A DNA stretch of 64,000 nucleotides. Origin: JBBIMS01 sp964531645. Its GTDB lineage: Bacteria; Acidobacteriota; Aminicenantia; JBFLYD01; JBBIMS01. Numbering within the stretch: the stretch's first letter is position 1; every line of letters starts with the position of its first letter. Below are positions 25,306-35,600 of this stretch, piece after piece. The stretch lies in assembly GCA_964531645.1 (NCBI GenBank), contig CAZHEF010000001.1, positions 186,001-250,000 on the forward strand. The letters are read 5' to 3'. Both the position numbers and the translations under genes were made by a program. The notes beneath the pieces are model-generated. The model searched no databases and had not been told where the DNA came from. It saw only the letters and a program-made list of their open reading frames with translations.

Positions 25306-26400
25306 TTAAAGTTTTATTGGTGCAACGACATATAGATAGTTTAATTCCACATCCTCGGGTTTTATAAGGACGGGCTTTTCAAAATCCATCATTTCGAATC
25401 TTATTTTCTCGCATTGTAATGAATTTAGAAAATCAAGAATGTAAGATGAGTTGAAAATAATTTCTATTGGCTTCCCTTTGTAATCAATTTCTATTTGATC
25501 AAAAGCTTCACCTATCTCAGGATTGAAAGCTCTCATTTGAAGTAGTCCATCTTTAAAAATAAATTTTATGGCTCTCCCTTTTTCACTTGCAAGAATAGAA
25601 ACCCTCTTTATTGAATCCCTCAACCCCTCCCGGTTTAGAACTGCTATATTTTTATTTTCCAATGGAATAGCTCCTTTCCACGGAGGAAATCTTATATCCA
25701 ATTTCCTCGAAATCAAAAGTATCTCACCACATTCAAAATATAAATTATTAACATCGTGAGTGAATTTAAGGAACTCACCTTCTATTTTACTTAGTTCACT
25801 TAAAAGTTTCTTGGGAAGAATAACTTCAAACTCTTCTTTAATGTCAATATTTTTAACCTCCTTCGAATAGGACAGTCTATTACCATCTGTCGCTACCATC
25901 TCTACAAGAGAAGGTGTTATTCTAAAAAGAGCTCCTCCGAAGCTAAATCGGGTCTCCTGAGCTAAAATATAATCAACTTTTTCTATTAAAACATTCAATA
26001 AGTTTTGAGGTATTTCAAAAAATTCTTCTATGGCTGGAATTGGTATCTCTGGAAAATCCTCTGGAGGTGAACCAAATAAGATGAATTGAGTGGAATCACC
26101 TTTCAATAAAGTTTTTCCCTCATCCTCCTTGGAAATTTCTATATCTATACCCTCTCTAAATGACTTTATTATATCAAATATCTTCTTACCTGGAAGGGCA
26201 ATTTTTCCACCTGAAATAACATTTACAGGTAGACTTACTCTTATACTTACTTCAAGATCAGTAGCGTACATATTTAATTGCTGGCCCTCACATTCAAAAA
26301 GAATTGACGAGAGTATTGGCATTGTATTTCTCTTTTCCACAATACCTTGAAGTAAAGAAAGTTCTTTAACTATCAAATCTTTCTTGACTGTAAATTTCAT
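25306..26400 (-). CDS. dnaN: DNA polymerase III beta sliding clamp
   Basis: 364 residues with the three-domain clamp pattern: LSLLQGIVEKRNTMPILSSI near the N-terminus, LPGKKIFDIIKSF, ETRFSFGGALFRI, VATDGNRLS, and a C-terminal YLYVVAPIKL replacing the usual PMR(L/M). It encircles DNA and tethers polymerases. It follows dnaA in the same direction, the ancestral origin-region order. recF and gyrB do not follow it: a convergent TetR gene does. The ATG has a GAGGTG ribosome binding site. Confidence 0.95.
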   Translation of the reverse strand: MKFTVKKDLIVKELSLLQGIVEKRNTMPILSSILFECEGQQLNMYATDLEVSIRVSLPVNVISGGKIALPGKKIFDIIKSFREGIDIEISKEDEGKTLLKGDSTQFILFGSPPEDFPEIPIPAIEEFFEIPQNLLNVLIEKVDYILAQETRFSFGGALFRITPSLVEMVATDGNRLSYSKEVKNIDIKEEFEVILPKKLLSELSKIEGEFLKFTHDVNNLYFECGEILLISRKLDIRFPPWKGAIPLENKNIAVLNREGLRDSIKRVSILASEKGRAIKFIFKDGLLQMRAFNPEIGEAFDQIEIDYKGKPIEIIFNSSYILDFLNSLQCEKIRFEMMDFEKPVLIKPEDVELNYLYVVAPIKL

Positions 26401-26529
26401 TTTTCACCTCTTACTTTGTTATTTTAAATTATATATTAATTTAAATAAAAATAATTTGACTAATCTAATTCTGTTGAAAAACTCATTACAACCAATGACA
26501 TCAAGCCTCATTAAATTTAAAAAATAGAG

Positions 26530-26546
26530 AAATTTTCTGTGGAAAA
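26530..26546 (-). other. Small hairpin with a DnaA-box-like site between dnaA and dnaN
   Basis: Downstream of the dnaA stop, AAATTTTC and GAAAATTT flank TGTG and form an 8-bp stem. The right part (TGTGGAAAA, 26538-26546) is a two-mismatch DnaA box (TTTTCCACA on the minus strand). The rest of the 148-base gap is AT-rich without other clear elements. Confidence 0.35.
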
Positions 26547-26548
26547 TT

Positions 26549-27850
26549 TTAACCATACCTAAAAAAGTTTATATAACTTGACATTAATTTGTCAAATTCT
26601 CCATCTTTTTTCCTCAACTCTCCAATTTTTTGAATAGAATAAAGAACTGTTGTATGATGTTTATTACCAAATTCTTTTCCAATTTCAGGCAATGATAAAT
26701 TTGTAAGCTCTTTTAATAAATACATTGCAACCTGTCTCGGGAAAGCAATTTTTGGGGAGTTGTTTTTTGATCTTAAATCAACTATTTTAACATTAAATTT
26801 CTCTACAACAAATTTCATTATCATATCTGGAGAGACTTCCTTATCAACAAAGTCGAGTATATCCCTTAAAGCTTCCTTTGTTAAGGCAAGATCAATACTT
26901 GTATTTTTCAGGGATGCATAAGCTTTTAATCTTGTCAGTGCCCCCTCAAGCTGTCTGATGTCAGATTTTACCTTTGAAGCAATAAATAAAGCTATGTTAT
27001 GGGGTATAACGATATTATTCTCCTCACATTTCTTGTTAAGAATTGCAAGTTTTGTTTCAAGGTCAGGAGGTTTTAAATCAGCTATAAGCCCCCACTCAAA
27101 CCTTGAATGGAGTCTTTCTTCAAGATTGGGAATATACTTAGGGTGGCAATCAGATGTAATAACAATCTGTTTTTGAGCTTCATAGAGATAATTGAAGGTG
27201 TGGAAAAATTCCTCTTTTGTTCTCTCTTTCCCTGTTAAAAACTGAATATCGTCAATTAGAAGCACATCTACTTCACGATACTTCTTTCTAAACTCTATTA
27301 TTTTTCCATATCTAAGATGGTGAATAAAATCGTTCATAAAGTTTTCAGTGGTAACATATAAAACATTGGCATTTGAGGATTTTGAATATATGTAATTTCC
27401 TATGGCATTCATAAGATGGGTCTTTCCGAGACCACTTCCCCCATAAATGAAGAGGGGGTTGTAAGCTTTTCCTGGAGAATTTGCAACAGCTATGGATGCT
27501 GCATGAGCAAATTGATTGCAGGATCCAACGACAAAGGAGTTAAATGTATATCTTGAGTTAAGGTTCGTTTTTTGGTAACTATCCGGAGATATTGTGGGAG
27601 TTTCTGAAAACTCCTCCTCCTGATAAATATATTTGACTTTTAAATATTCGCCAGTAACTGTTTTTATAGCAAACCTTAGCCCTTCTCCCAATTTATTTTC
27701 GAGGGCTTCTTTAAAAAATCTATTGGGAACTTTAAGATAAATGGCGTCCTCATCCTTTCCAATGAACTTGATTGGTGAAATCCATGTGTCATATGAATCA
27801 TCTTCAATCTCATTTTTTAACAAGTCAAGAACCTTTTCCCAAAAACCCAT
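26549..27850 (-). CDS. dnaA: Chromosomal replication initiator DnaA
   Basis: 433 residues from the ATG at 27850 (MGFWEKVLDLLK), which has GAGGGG four bases upstream. A GTG 33 bases earlier is less likely. Domain I is followed by a linker, the AAA+ domain with Walker A GGSGLGKTH, Walker B VLLIDDIQFL, the sensor 1 region TSDCHPKYI and arginine finger EERLHSRFEWG, and domain IV with the DnaA-box helix GKEFGNKHHTTVLYSIQKI. It melts oriC and regulates its own transcription in many bacteria. Matching inverted sites lie just upstream. Confidence 0.97.
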   Translation of the reverse strand: MGFWEKVLDLLKNEIEDDSYDTWISPIKFIGKDEDAIYLKVPNRFFKEALENKLGEGLRFAIKTVTGEYLKVKYIYQEEEFSETPTISPDSYQKTNLNSRYTFNSFVVGSCNQFAHAASIAVANSPGKAYNPLFIYGGSGLGKTHLMNAIGNYIYSKSSNANVLYVTTENFMNDFIHHLRYGKIIEFRKKYREVDVLLIDDIQFLTGKERTKEEFFHTFNYLYEAQKQIVITSDCHPKYIPNLEERLHSRFEWGLIADLKPPDLETKLAILNKKCEENNIVIPHNIALFIASKVKSDIRQLEGALTRLKAYASLKNTSIDLALTKEALRDILDFVDKEVSPDMIMKFVVEKFNVKIVDLRSKNNSPKIAFPRQVAMYLLKELTNLSLPEIGKEFGNKHHTTVLYSIQKIGELRKKDGEFDKLMSSYINFFRYG

Positions 27851-27863
27851 TGAGCCCCTCGAG

Positions 27864-27895
27864 ATTTCCACAAAAAATTTCACACCTGTGGAAAT
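27864..27895. promoter_or_regulatory. Inverted pair of DnaA-box-like sites upstream of dnaA
   Basis: ATTTCCACA (27864-27872) and TGTGGAAAT (27887-27895) are perfect inverted 9-mers separated by 14 bases. Each differs from TTATCCACA at two positions. They lie 14-45 bases upstream of the dnaA start, fitting autoregulation or part of a small oriC. The 108-base gap has no room for a long box cluster, so a full origin may lie elsewhere. Confidence 0.55.
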
Positions 27896-27958
27896 CTTCT
27901 AATATTTCTTCTTTGGAAAAAAGATATGCTAAACCCAAAATTTTTAAATTTCAAGTCC

Positions 27959-30847
27959 TCAAAAATCAAATCCAATCCATATTCTTGTTTGGGTAGTTCC
28001 AGTGTATTTAAAATCAGTTGGTTTTACAAAATCAATGTGAACCGGGTAGCCGAAAAGAAATATCTGAAGCCCCCATCCATAACTGGCTATACCATCAATT
28101 AGCTGGATTCCGTCCTCTGTGGAAATAAATTTATAAGGATATCCTTTTACCTTCCAGCTTGCAATGTCAAAGAAAAAGGTTCCCCTTAGAGGGCCGAGAT
28201 TTATAAAGGAAGGAAGATTCTTGAAAATTGGAAATCTGAACTCAGCATTGAAAAAGAACCCCTGATGCGCTATAAGGGATCCATAGTAAACGGAACGAAC
28301 CTGATTGTCTCCTCCAAAATAAAATAGAAATGGGTCCTTCCCTGTGCTGGAGAAAGCATTAAGTCTAAAGGCAAAAAGGGTTTCAGCACCAACTTTTAGG
28401 TATTTTCTTAAATCCGCCTCTAAGGTTGTGGATGTTAGGAAATTGGAACCAAGGGGGAGTGCCTGGGAAACCGTGAATTTAAATGTTGAGCCTGAAATTG
28501 GTCCAAAATACTTAAATCTTGTGGTCTCTCCCACAATTGAGGCAGAAATATTGACAAGATTTCCGTTCCAGGCGTAAGTGAAATAGTCTTCAAAATAGGG
28601 GTCAAGGTATCTGAACTTATCTCGGTAATAATAGTATCCAAGACCTGCCTCAATGCGATAGAATCTGTTTATGGGATAAATTCCCAAAGCATCAATTCCA
28701 AGGATTTCCCTCACCCTTATTGCATCCTGCCAAGTAGCATAGGAGTAAAGTTCAGGATAAAAATAGTAATAATCAGGATAGTAAAATAATGCAAAGTCAA
28801 ATCCTTTTACCATAAACTGAAGTCTGTTTTTCTGGTTAATATATCCGAGGAATATTGACCTTAAGTCACTTATTGAAATAGCATCGAGATAAAATATGTG
28901 GTCTTCAAAAATATCTGTTAAAGCAATAGATGTTCCTCCATAAATTGTTCCGTCAGTGTAAACGCCCGCACTAATCGGGGGTCTTGCCATTAGGAAAAGC
29001 TTTCCAATCCCTTTGTGTTGCTTTATTTTCTTATCATCAACAGCTAAACGCCACTTTGGAGAAACAACCCCTTCTGTTTTGACTTTCTCTCCCTTCTTTT
29101 CTTCCACTCCTTCTGGTGGTATGTTATCCCTTATCTCAAGGGGTTCTTTAAACTCTTTTCTGTAAAGATTGAAGTATCCTTTGTGGAATGAGGCAAAGAA
29201 AACTGTTTCACTGGAATCTAACAATGAATTCGGGAAGAAATTCCCCGTTCTTACATCTGTATATCTTATTAACTTGTTTTTCTTTAAATCAATCGCATAA
29301 ATATTGAAAGCTCCCCTTGCATCGGAGCAGAAGTAGAGGGTATTTCCATCCTTTGTGAAGAAAGGTGTTATATCGTTTCCTTCTGTGAATGTAATCTGTT
29401 TTCTTGACGAAAGGTCTTTGCTGTCGGCAATAAAAATTTTATCCTTTCCATTTATAACCACAGAAAAAGCAAGCCATTTTCCATCGGGAGAGAAGGAAAG
29501 GGTTTTCTCCCTAAGGTTATCATTGGTAATGCGTTTAAATGTTTTGCTTCCAATTTCTACAGAGAATATATCCCATTTCCCATCGTGGTAAGCAGTGAAT
29601 AGAATCTCTTTTCCATCGGGGGAAAAAACAGGGGAGGATGGTTGAATGTATGGTATTTCAACTCTGAAGGTTTCTCTGCCATCTATTGCGTCAATGGTGA
29701 AAAGATAGGTTTTGTGTCCCTTATTGGCAAAAAATGCAAGATTCTCTCCTTTGGAGTCCCATGAAATGTCTTTTCCGTAGGATGGGTCAAAGTTGGCTGA
29801 AATATATTCGTAACGAGAAGAGTAACCCTTAGTAAGATTTTTTATCACAGTTCCGTCCTTTACCGAGAGCAAAAGAATGTCTATGTCCTCATCCTTCATG
29901 TTTGCTGTTAGTATTGCCACAATCTCTCCTGAAGGAGAAATTTCATGGGAAATATCATAGGCAAAGGGTAGCTCAGGGCCAATTTTTACAGAGTAATCCT
30001 CAGGGTTCTCCTTTGTAATATAATCCTTAAACCTTTCCCTTGTGAACTTCTTGAACTCATAGTTGAATTCCTTTGAGCTCATTTTAAATGTTTGTTTAAA
30101 GGGAATGTTCTTAGCAAAGATGGATGCCTTTTTCGCTTCCCATAGAATCTGCCTTATTCCGGTCTTTCCATATTTTGCGTCTACAAAATCAAAAATTGCA
30201 TGACCAAAATCATAGGGAGCCCTTGAATAGGATGAGCGAAAATCACCACTCTCATCAAGTTCGGGCATAATGTCGTTTAAAGTTGCATCCCTTACGATCA
30301 TCAGGCTAATAGGAGACCAATATCCTGTAGCGTATTCTGCGAGTCCTTCCATTATCCAGAGCGGAGGCTCCTTTATATTGTAAGTTCCTCCTTTAATATC
30401 TCCATATAAAATTGAGTACTCAAAAATATGGGTGAGCTCATGGGTGATTAGATAATATAGTTCCTCATCAGGGATATTGGTTGGAAGAACTATCCTGTGG
30501 AGGATTGGTTCAGCAAAAGCAAGGATACCCTCGGGCATAATTCCAGGAAAAAGGTTTGTCTGCTGAAAATCCCTCTGGTTATCGTAAACAACGATGGGAG
30601 TCTTTTCCTTTATATCGTGGAGTAATAAAGCCTGGAGTTTTTTGTATGCATCCTCTGCAATTCCTGCTACAAGCTCAAGTCTTTCCCTTTCAGCGCCGTA
30701 AAAGTATATCTCAAAATGTTCTGTTTGGTAAGATTTCCAGTCAAATTTTCTTGTTATTATTTTGTTCTTTCCGTGATAGGGGAACTGGGAAAGGATGAAA
30801 TTTGTGGTTATTAAAATCAAAAAAATTGTAAAAATTAATTTTTTCAT
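27959..30847 (-). CDS. Secreted zinc-metalloprotease / beta-propeller / outer-membrane barrel fusion
   Basis: 962 residues with an Sec signal (MKKLIFTIFLILITT...ILSQ). Residues 35-290 are a peptidase-MA-like domain with HELTH at 136-140 and a likely third ligand in WIMEGLAEYATG. Residues about 300-590 are a TolB/PD40-type propeller with repeats such as SSPVFSPDGKEILFTAYHDG. The C-terminal 330 residues are rich in aromatic amphipathic strands and end in FDF, like an Omp85/BamA-type barrel. The architecture suggests a surface-anchored protease or a processing barrel. It is followed in the same operon direction by dnaA and preceded by a lipoprotein gene. Confidence 0.85.
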   Translation of the reverse strand: MKKLIFTIFLILITTNFILSQFPYHGKNKIITRKFDWKSYQTEHFEIYFYGAERERLELVAGIAEDAYKKLQALLLHDIKEKTPIVVYDNQRDFQQTNLFPGIMPEGILAFAEPILHRIVLPTNIPDEELYYLITHELTHIFEYSILYGDIKGGTYNIKEPPLWIMEGLAEYATGYWSPISLMIVRDATLNDIMPELDESGDFRSSYSRAPYDFGHAIFDFVDAKYGKTGIRQILWEAKKASIFAKNIPFKQTFKMSSKEFNYEFKKFTRERFKDYITKENPEDYSVKIGPELPFAYDISHEISPSGEIVAILTANMKDEDIDILLLSVKDGTVIKNLTKGYSSRYEYISANFDPSYGKDISWDSKGENLAFFANKGHKTYLFTIDAIDGRETFRVEIPYIQPSSPVFSPDGKEILFTAYHDGKWDIFSVEIGSKTFKRITNDNLREKTLSFSPDGKWLAFSVVINGKDKIFIADSKDLSSRKQITFTEGNDITPFFTKDGNTLYFCSDARGAFNIYAIDLKKNKLIRYTDVRTGNFFPNSLLDSSETVFFASFHKGYFNLYRKEFKEPLEIRDNIPPEGVEEKKGEKVKTEGVVSPKWRLAVDDKKIKQHKGIGKLFLMARPPISAGVYTDGTIYGGTSIALTDIFEDHIFYLDAISISDLRSIFLGYINQKNRLQFMVKGFDFALFYYPDYYYFYPELYSYATWQDAIRVREILGIDALGIYPINRFYRIEAGLGYYYYRDKFRYLDPYFEDYFTYAWNGNLVNISASIVGETTRFKYFGPISGSTFKFTVSQALPLGSNFLTSTTLEADLRKYLKVGAETLFAFRLNAFSSTGKDPFLFYFGGDNQVRSVYYGSLIAHQGFFFNAEFRFPIFKNLPSFINLGPLRGTFFFDIASWKVKGYPYKFISTEDGIQLIDGIASYGWGLQIFLFGYPVHIDFVKPTDFKYTGTTQTRIWIGFDF

Positions 30848-30857
30848 TTCTCCCCCT

Positions 30858-31544
30858 TCAGTAAATTATATATCTGTCTTCTTCAATTTTTTTCTGGAAT
30901 AAATCTTTTAGGTACTTATTTGAAATTCTTTGCATTATATCCATAAAGCCTCTCTCAATAGTCGCATCCTGGTCTTCGTAACCCTTTTCCTCTTTGAAAG
31001 TCTTTGATGATATTATAGATCCTGTTGGGGAATCTATGAGAAAAATTTTTATAGTGAAAATGAAGAATTTCATTGGAACTATTCTTCTTCCGGGATATGC
31101 CACATAAGGAGAGCTTTCCTGCACTACATTCCTTTTCTCCTCCTTTATGTTTGCAGTGCCAGTTATAATTAGATTTTTTCCTTCTTCAACTACATTCTTC
31201 CAGAAATTGGAATCACCAAATATTTTTTCCCCATTTTCAAATTTTATTTCTTTAAAGTAAGAGGTCACGGAAAGAGAAGCCCTGAACTCATTTACAATAA
31301 AATTTGCGATCTCTTTTCCGATGGGGAAATCTTCTGGAGCGTCTGACATTAAGAAGTTTGTTACAAAAATCTCTTTATAATCAGAGAGCTTAACGGCAGA
31401 TTCAACAGGAATTTCTATTTTTACCTTGACAGGCTCTGAGCATGAGATAAGGGAAAGAACAATAAATATTAAACTCCACAAAAGAATAGCATTAGTTTTT
31501 CCAGACGTTTTTTCTTTTTGAATTTCCTTTAATTTCTTTCTCAC
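30858..31544 (-). CDS. Predicted lipoprotein of unknown function
   Basis: 228 residues from GTG at 31544, which overlaps the stop of the TPR gene (GTGA). An ATG-less upstream extension inside that gene is less likely. The signal ends in the lipobox LISC, and the mature protein resembles lipoproteins that assemble at the outer membrane: strand-rich with LIITGTANIKEEKR and a C-terminal helical tail. I cannot name the family with certainty. It sits between a TPR protein and the protease/barrel fusion, ten bases upstream of the latter, so the three are probably one envelope operon. Confidence 0.7.
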   Translation of the reverse strand: MRKKLKEIQKEKTSGKTNAILLWSLIFIVLSLISCSEPVKVKIEIPVESAVKLSDYKEIFVTNFLMSDAPEDFPIGKEIANFIVNEFRASLSVTSYFKEIKFENGEKIFGDSNFWKNVVEEGKNLIITGTANIKEEKRNVVQESSPYVAYPGRRIVPMKFFIFTIKIFLIDSPTGSIISSKTFKEEKGYEDQDATIERGFMDIMQRISNKYLKDLFQKKIEEDRYIIY

Positions 31545-31912
31545 TTTTTTTCCTTTGTCCTTTCTAATATAGCAAGACAAGCCTTGTAGTTCTTTTTTAC
31601 ATGAAGATTACCATTGGAATATTGAAGAGCAATCTGGTATAAATTGATGGCTTCATTGAACATTCCCTCTCTTTCATAGGCAACAGCAAGGTTGTTATAA
31701 GCTTTCCAGTTTGTTGGGTCAAGTTCAATAGCCCTTTTCCATCTGTAAATCGCCTCTTTCCAGAGACCTTTCTGAGAAGCAAAAACGCCAAATTTTAGAT
31801 TTTTTTCTGCATCTATTTTTTTATCCGATGTAATTAGAATTTGAGAGGCAAAAAAGAAAACCAATAAAGGGAAGACTAACTTCTTCACAAAGTAATTTTT
31901 GCAAAAGAACAT
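31541..31912 (-). CDS. Secreted tetratricopeptide-repeat protein
   Basis: About 123 residues from the ATG at 31912 (MFFCKNYFVKKLVFPLL, a signal sequence). Earlier in-frame ATG codons up to 31969 are possible. Two to three TPR units follow: KGLWKEAIYRWKRAIELDPT, WKAYNNLAVAYEREGMF, NEAINLYQIALQ. It ends KEKK with its stop overlapping the lipoprotein start. Such small TPR proteins usually scaffold envelope complexes. Confidence 0.82.
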   Translation of the reverse strand: MFFCKNYFVKKLVFPLLVFFFASQILITSDKKIDAEKNLKFGVFASQKGLWKEAIYRWKRAIELDPTNWKAYNNLAVAYEREGMFNEAINLYQIALQYSNGNLHVKKNYKACLAILERTKEKK

Positions 31913-32045
31913 TTTAAAGTCAAGTATCATCTTTGACCTCATATTTTGTATTGGCAAAAAACATGCCAAAATTTGAAGGCTTCAGAAAAGGAAGCGGGAA
32001 ATTATGTGTGTCCTCTAAAGTAAACAGATGTCCTTAAGAACTTTT

Positions 32046-32549
32046 TTATCGAATCCAGCCCGGAAGAGCTCCTTCTTTCCTTGCCCTCTCCCTGAATTCC
32101 TCAAGCTCTTTCTTTGACCTTTCCAATTCTTCTTGAGCCTCCTCCAGCATTCTTGTGGATTCAACAATTTTGACCTGAATCTGTTCTCTTCTTGCTGGAT
32201 CATCTATGGAATAGAAATTCCTGTAAAAAGTGTTGATTTCTTCTTTCAGATTTTCCATCTTTTTGGCAGCCTGTGCTACTTTTGTCTCGATCTCCATTTT
32301 TAAATTTCTCCAGTAATTTTCATCTTTTCCACCGGCTTTTGGAGATTCCCCTGTTAATTCAACCTTCTCTTCCTCTTTTTTTTCAGATTCACTTCCCATT
32401 ATTGATATATTACCCTTCAACTCTTTCAGAGTCTGGTTTGTTATAATCTTTTCTTTCTTTATCTTCTCTTTTTCATCCTGTGTCTGGGAGAGTACAATCT
32501 CAAATGAAAGAAGAATAATCACTGTCAACAAGCTAAATTGCCTCATCAA
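32046..32549 (-). CDS. Secreted coiled-coil protein of unknown function
   Basis: 167 residues with an N-terminal signal (FSLLTVIILLSFEIVLSQ) followed by a highly charged helical region. A central GGKDENYWRNLKMEIETK stretch and a long coiled coil (RMLEEAQEELERSKKELEEFRERA) lead to a terminal GALPGWIR. Proteins of this layout are common in Acidobacteria-like genomes, where they often sit beside TPR and lipoprotein genes. No enzymatic motif is visible. Confidence 0.75.
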   Translation of the reverse strand: MMRQFSLLTVIILLSFEIVLSQTQDEKEKIKKEKIITNQTLKELKGNISIMGSESEKKEEEKVELTGESPKAGGKDENYWRNLKMEIETKVAQAAKKMENLKEEINTFYRNFYSIDDPARREQIQVKIVESTRMLEEAQEELERSKKELEEFRERARKEGALPGWIR

Positions 32550-32617
32550 TTTAAATTTAAATTACAAAATCAGAAAAGTCAACAGGTTGAAGCTAATTTA
32601 AAAATTGTTTCTTTAGC

Positions 32618-32646
32618 TTGACTTACATTTTATACCGTGATATAAA
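32618..32646 (+). promoter_or_regulatory. Sigma-70-type promoter of the alpha-2-macroglobulin gene
   Basis: TTGACT (32618-32623) and TATAAA (32641-32646) are exactly 17 bases apart. The predicted start of transcription is about 35 bases before the GTG start at 32687. Confidence 0.65.
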
Positions 32647-32686
32647 TTTCAAGTGAAAATAAAAAAGATTTTTGCGGAAGGAAGAG

Positions 32687-35600
32687 GTGTTTAATTTTAA
32701 AAAATTTTTAATTTTAATTTTTATTTCTTTTTTTTTATGTCCAATTATATTTTCCCAGGAGCTTGAAATAACTGTTATCCCGAAAGGCGTTATTGAAAAG
32801 ATAGACATTGTAAGCGAGATATCCATATCCTTCAACAAGCCTATGATTCCAATTGGTGAGATAAGAAAGGAATTTGTCTCTGATTTTGTTACAATTACTC
32901 CGTCTTTAAAAGGAAAATTCTACTGGGCTGGGGACAGGATTCTGATTTTTCATACTGAACAAAAATTACCTTACTCAACATTGTTTGAAATTAGAATAAA
33001 AAAAGGAACTAAAAGTTTGACAGGCGAGGTTTTGAAAAAAGATTTTGTCTCAACTTTTGAGACTCCAACACCAGTTGTTATTCAAACAAATCCATATCAT
33101 GGTTCTACAATAGGAAGAAAGGGCGAGATTTTTCTTACTTTTAATCAGCCTGTTTCCCTTGAAGAGGTGGAAGCAAAAATTAAATATAATATACATCCCT
33201 CTCTTTACACTATTCCAGAAGGCTTCAGAACTTTTTCCAATGAAGCTCAAGAAAAGATAAAGAGAACCAATGAGGTTTTGTCCACAAAGAAACCTTTCTC
33301 CCTTGATGTTAAAGCGCAATATGACCCTGGCTCAACTCAGAAAGTTCATATAACCCCAGTTTCTCCTCTTCCATTGAATTCTCTCGTAAAGGTTTTCATA
33401 CCAAAAGGTTTCAGGGGCAGGGAGGGGAATTTAGGCTCAAAAAAGGATTTTGAATTTAGTTTCAAGACACCAGAGACTCTCCTTTACGGAGGGATTTCTT
33501 GTACGGAGTGCAACCCCTATTCTACTGTTACTATTATTTTCTCAAATCCAGTACTTCCAAAGGAGGCAAGAAAGGGAATCAAAGTTATTGACATAACAGA
33601 TGGTAAGGAGAGCTCTGTAGAAGAAAGAGAGCCTGAATACTGGGAGGGATACAGTAGTAGCAACTATGTTTATTTGTCCGATTTATTCAATTTTAAGGCG
33701 GGGCACTCTTACAGATTAGAAATTCAGAGAACTTTAAAGGATAGCTATGGACTGACCTTGAATTATTCAGTTGTGGAGAATTTTTCCCTTAAAAGCTATC
33801 CTTATTCGATAGATCTGATAAACAGATGGGGAGTGGTTGAAGCTAAAGGCCCCAAATATCTTTCCTTAAGGGTAGTAAATGTGGATTCTGTGAGAAGGGA
33901 GATAAAAGAGATCGAAGATAAAGAGATAGGAAGCTTTATCAAAAACCTTGATAAAGAAAAGCTTTCCCTTTTGAAACTCTCTTCCCCTGAAGTTAAGTTC
34001 AAGACGGAAAGGGATAAATTCACAATAATTAACATGGATCTGGGCAAAATATTGGGAAAGGAATACGGGATTATCTATACGGAAATGGAGGTTAAAGATT
34101 TTAAGTCAGGCACTGATTATGAGGAAGGTTTTACTTTCGTTAATGGAATTCTTCAGATAACAGACATTGGAATCTCTCTTAAATACTCTCCCCACAACAT
34201 CCTCCTTTACACAACATCCCTTTCAAAGGGTGAGCCAATTCCAAAATGTGAAATAAAAATTATTAACATGCTCGGAGAGACTCTCTGGAAGGGAGAAACA
34301 GATGAAAATGGAATTTGTCTTGCCCCGGGGACAGAGAACCTTGGAATAAAGGATGACTGGGAGACTGATTTCATTGTTATTGCAAGAAAAAGTGAGGACA
34401 GGGCATTTGTTACAGAAGAATGGGATGAGGGAATTGAAGGATGGCAGTTCAATGTAAGTACTGACTGGGAACCGAGCAAGAGGAGGGTTATGGGGTATAT
34501 TTTCACTGACAGGGGAGCTTACAGACCAGGGGAGGAAGTTTATGTTAAAGGAATATTTCGTGTTGATGAGTTAAAGAATTTGACCATTCCAAAAGGGAAA
34601 GAGATAGAATTAAAGATTTATGATTCAAGGAACAAAGAGGTTCTGAAAAAAGAAATCTCCCTGAATGCCTACGGATCAACATCATTTTCCTTTAAGATAT
34701 CTGAAGATTCTCCAACAGGATATTATAGAATCGAGGCTAAAGTTCCTAAAGAATTGAAAATAGAAGATAGAGATAGACTATTTTCCCATTCATTCCTTGT
34801 TTCTGAATTCAGGAAACCCGATTTCAGAGTTGATGTATCTGTCAAGAAAAAGGATTATCTTCCTGATGAGAAAATTGAGGGTTTGATAAAAGGAACATAC
34901 CTTTACGGTGCTCCAATGAAGGATTGCAAAGTGAAATGGACTTTAAGAAAATCTCCCAGGTCATTTTCACCTCCTCTCAAGGGAGAGCTATCCTCAAAAT
35001 ATTATGTTTTTGAGGATTGGACTGCACTAGAACAGGAGTATTATGGAAGTGAAGTTGTAGCGAGTGGAGAAGGAGTCTTGTCAAAAGACGGGGAATATTT
35101 TGTAGCGGAAAAACTTTCTTATAGTAAGAGCCCAATGAGTTATCTTTTTGAGGGAGAGGTAGTGGATGTAACAGAACAGGCAATTTCCAACAGAACATCC
35201 TTCATCCTCCATCCTTCAGATTATTATGTGGGTGTTGAGTATACATCATATTTTGTTGAGAAAGGAAAAACCTTCAAGACAGATGTTGTGGCCCTTGATA
35301 AGGATGGGAATTTTGTGAAAGGAAGATTGATTAAATTAGAACTTATAAAAAGAGAGTGGCACTCGGTTCAGGAGAAAGAGGAGGGAGCATATTACAGATA
35401 CAGGAGTGAGCCTGTTGATACACCTTTGAAAACCTTTGAGTTAAAAAGTTCCGACAGACCATCGGAAGTAGAATTTCCCCTTGAATCCGCAGGGTATTAT
35501 CTTCTAAGGGCATCTTCAAAGGACGATAGAGGTCATACTTTAATTTCAGGATTTGGCTTTTACTGCATAGGAGAAGGATTTACTGCATGGGAAAGATATG

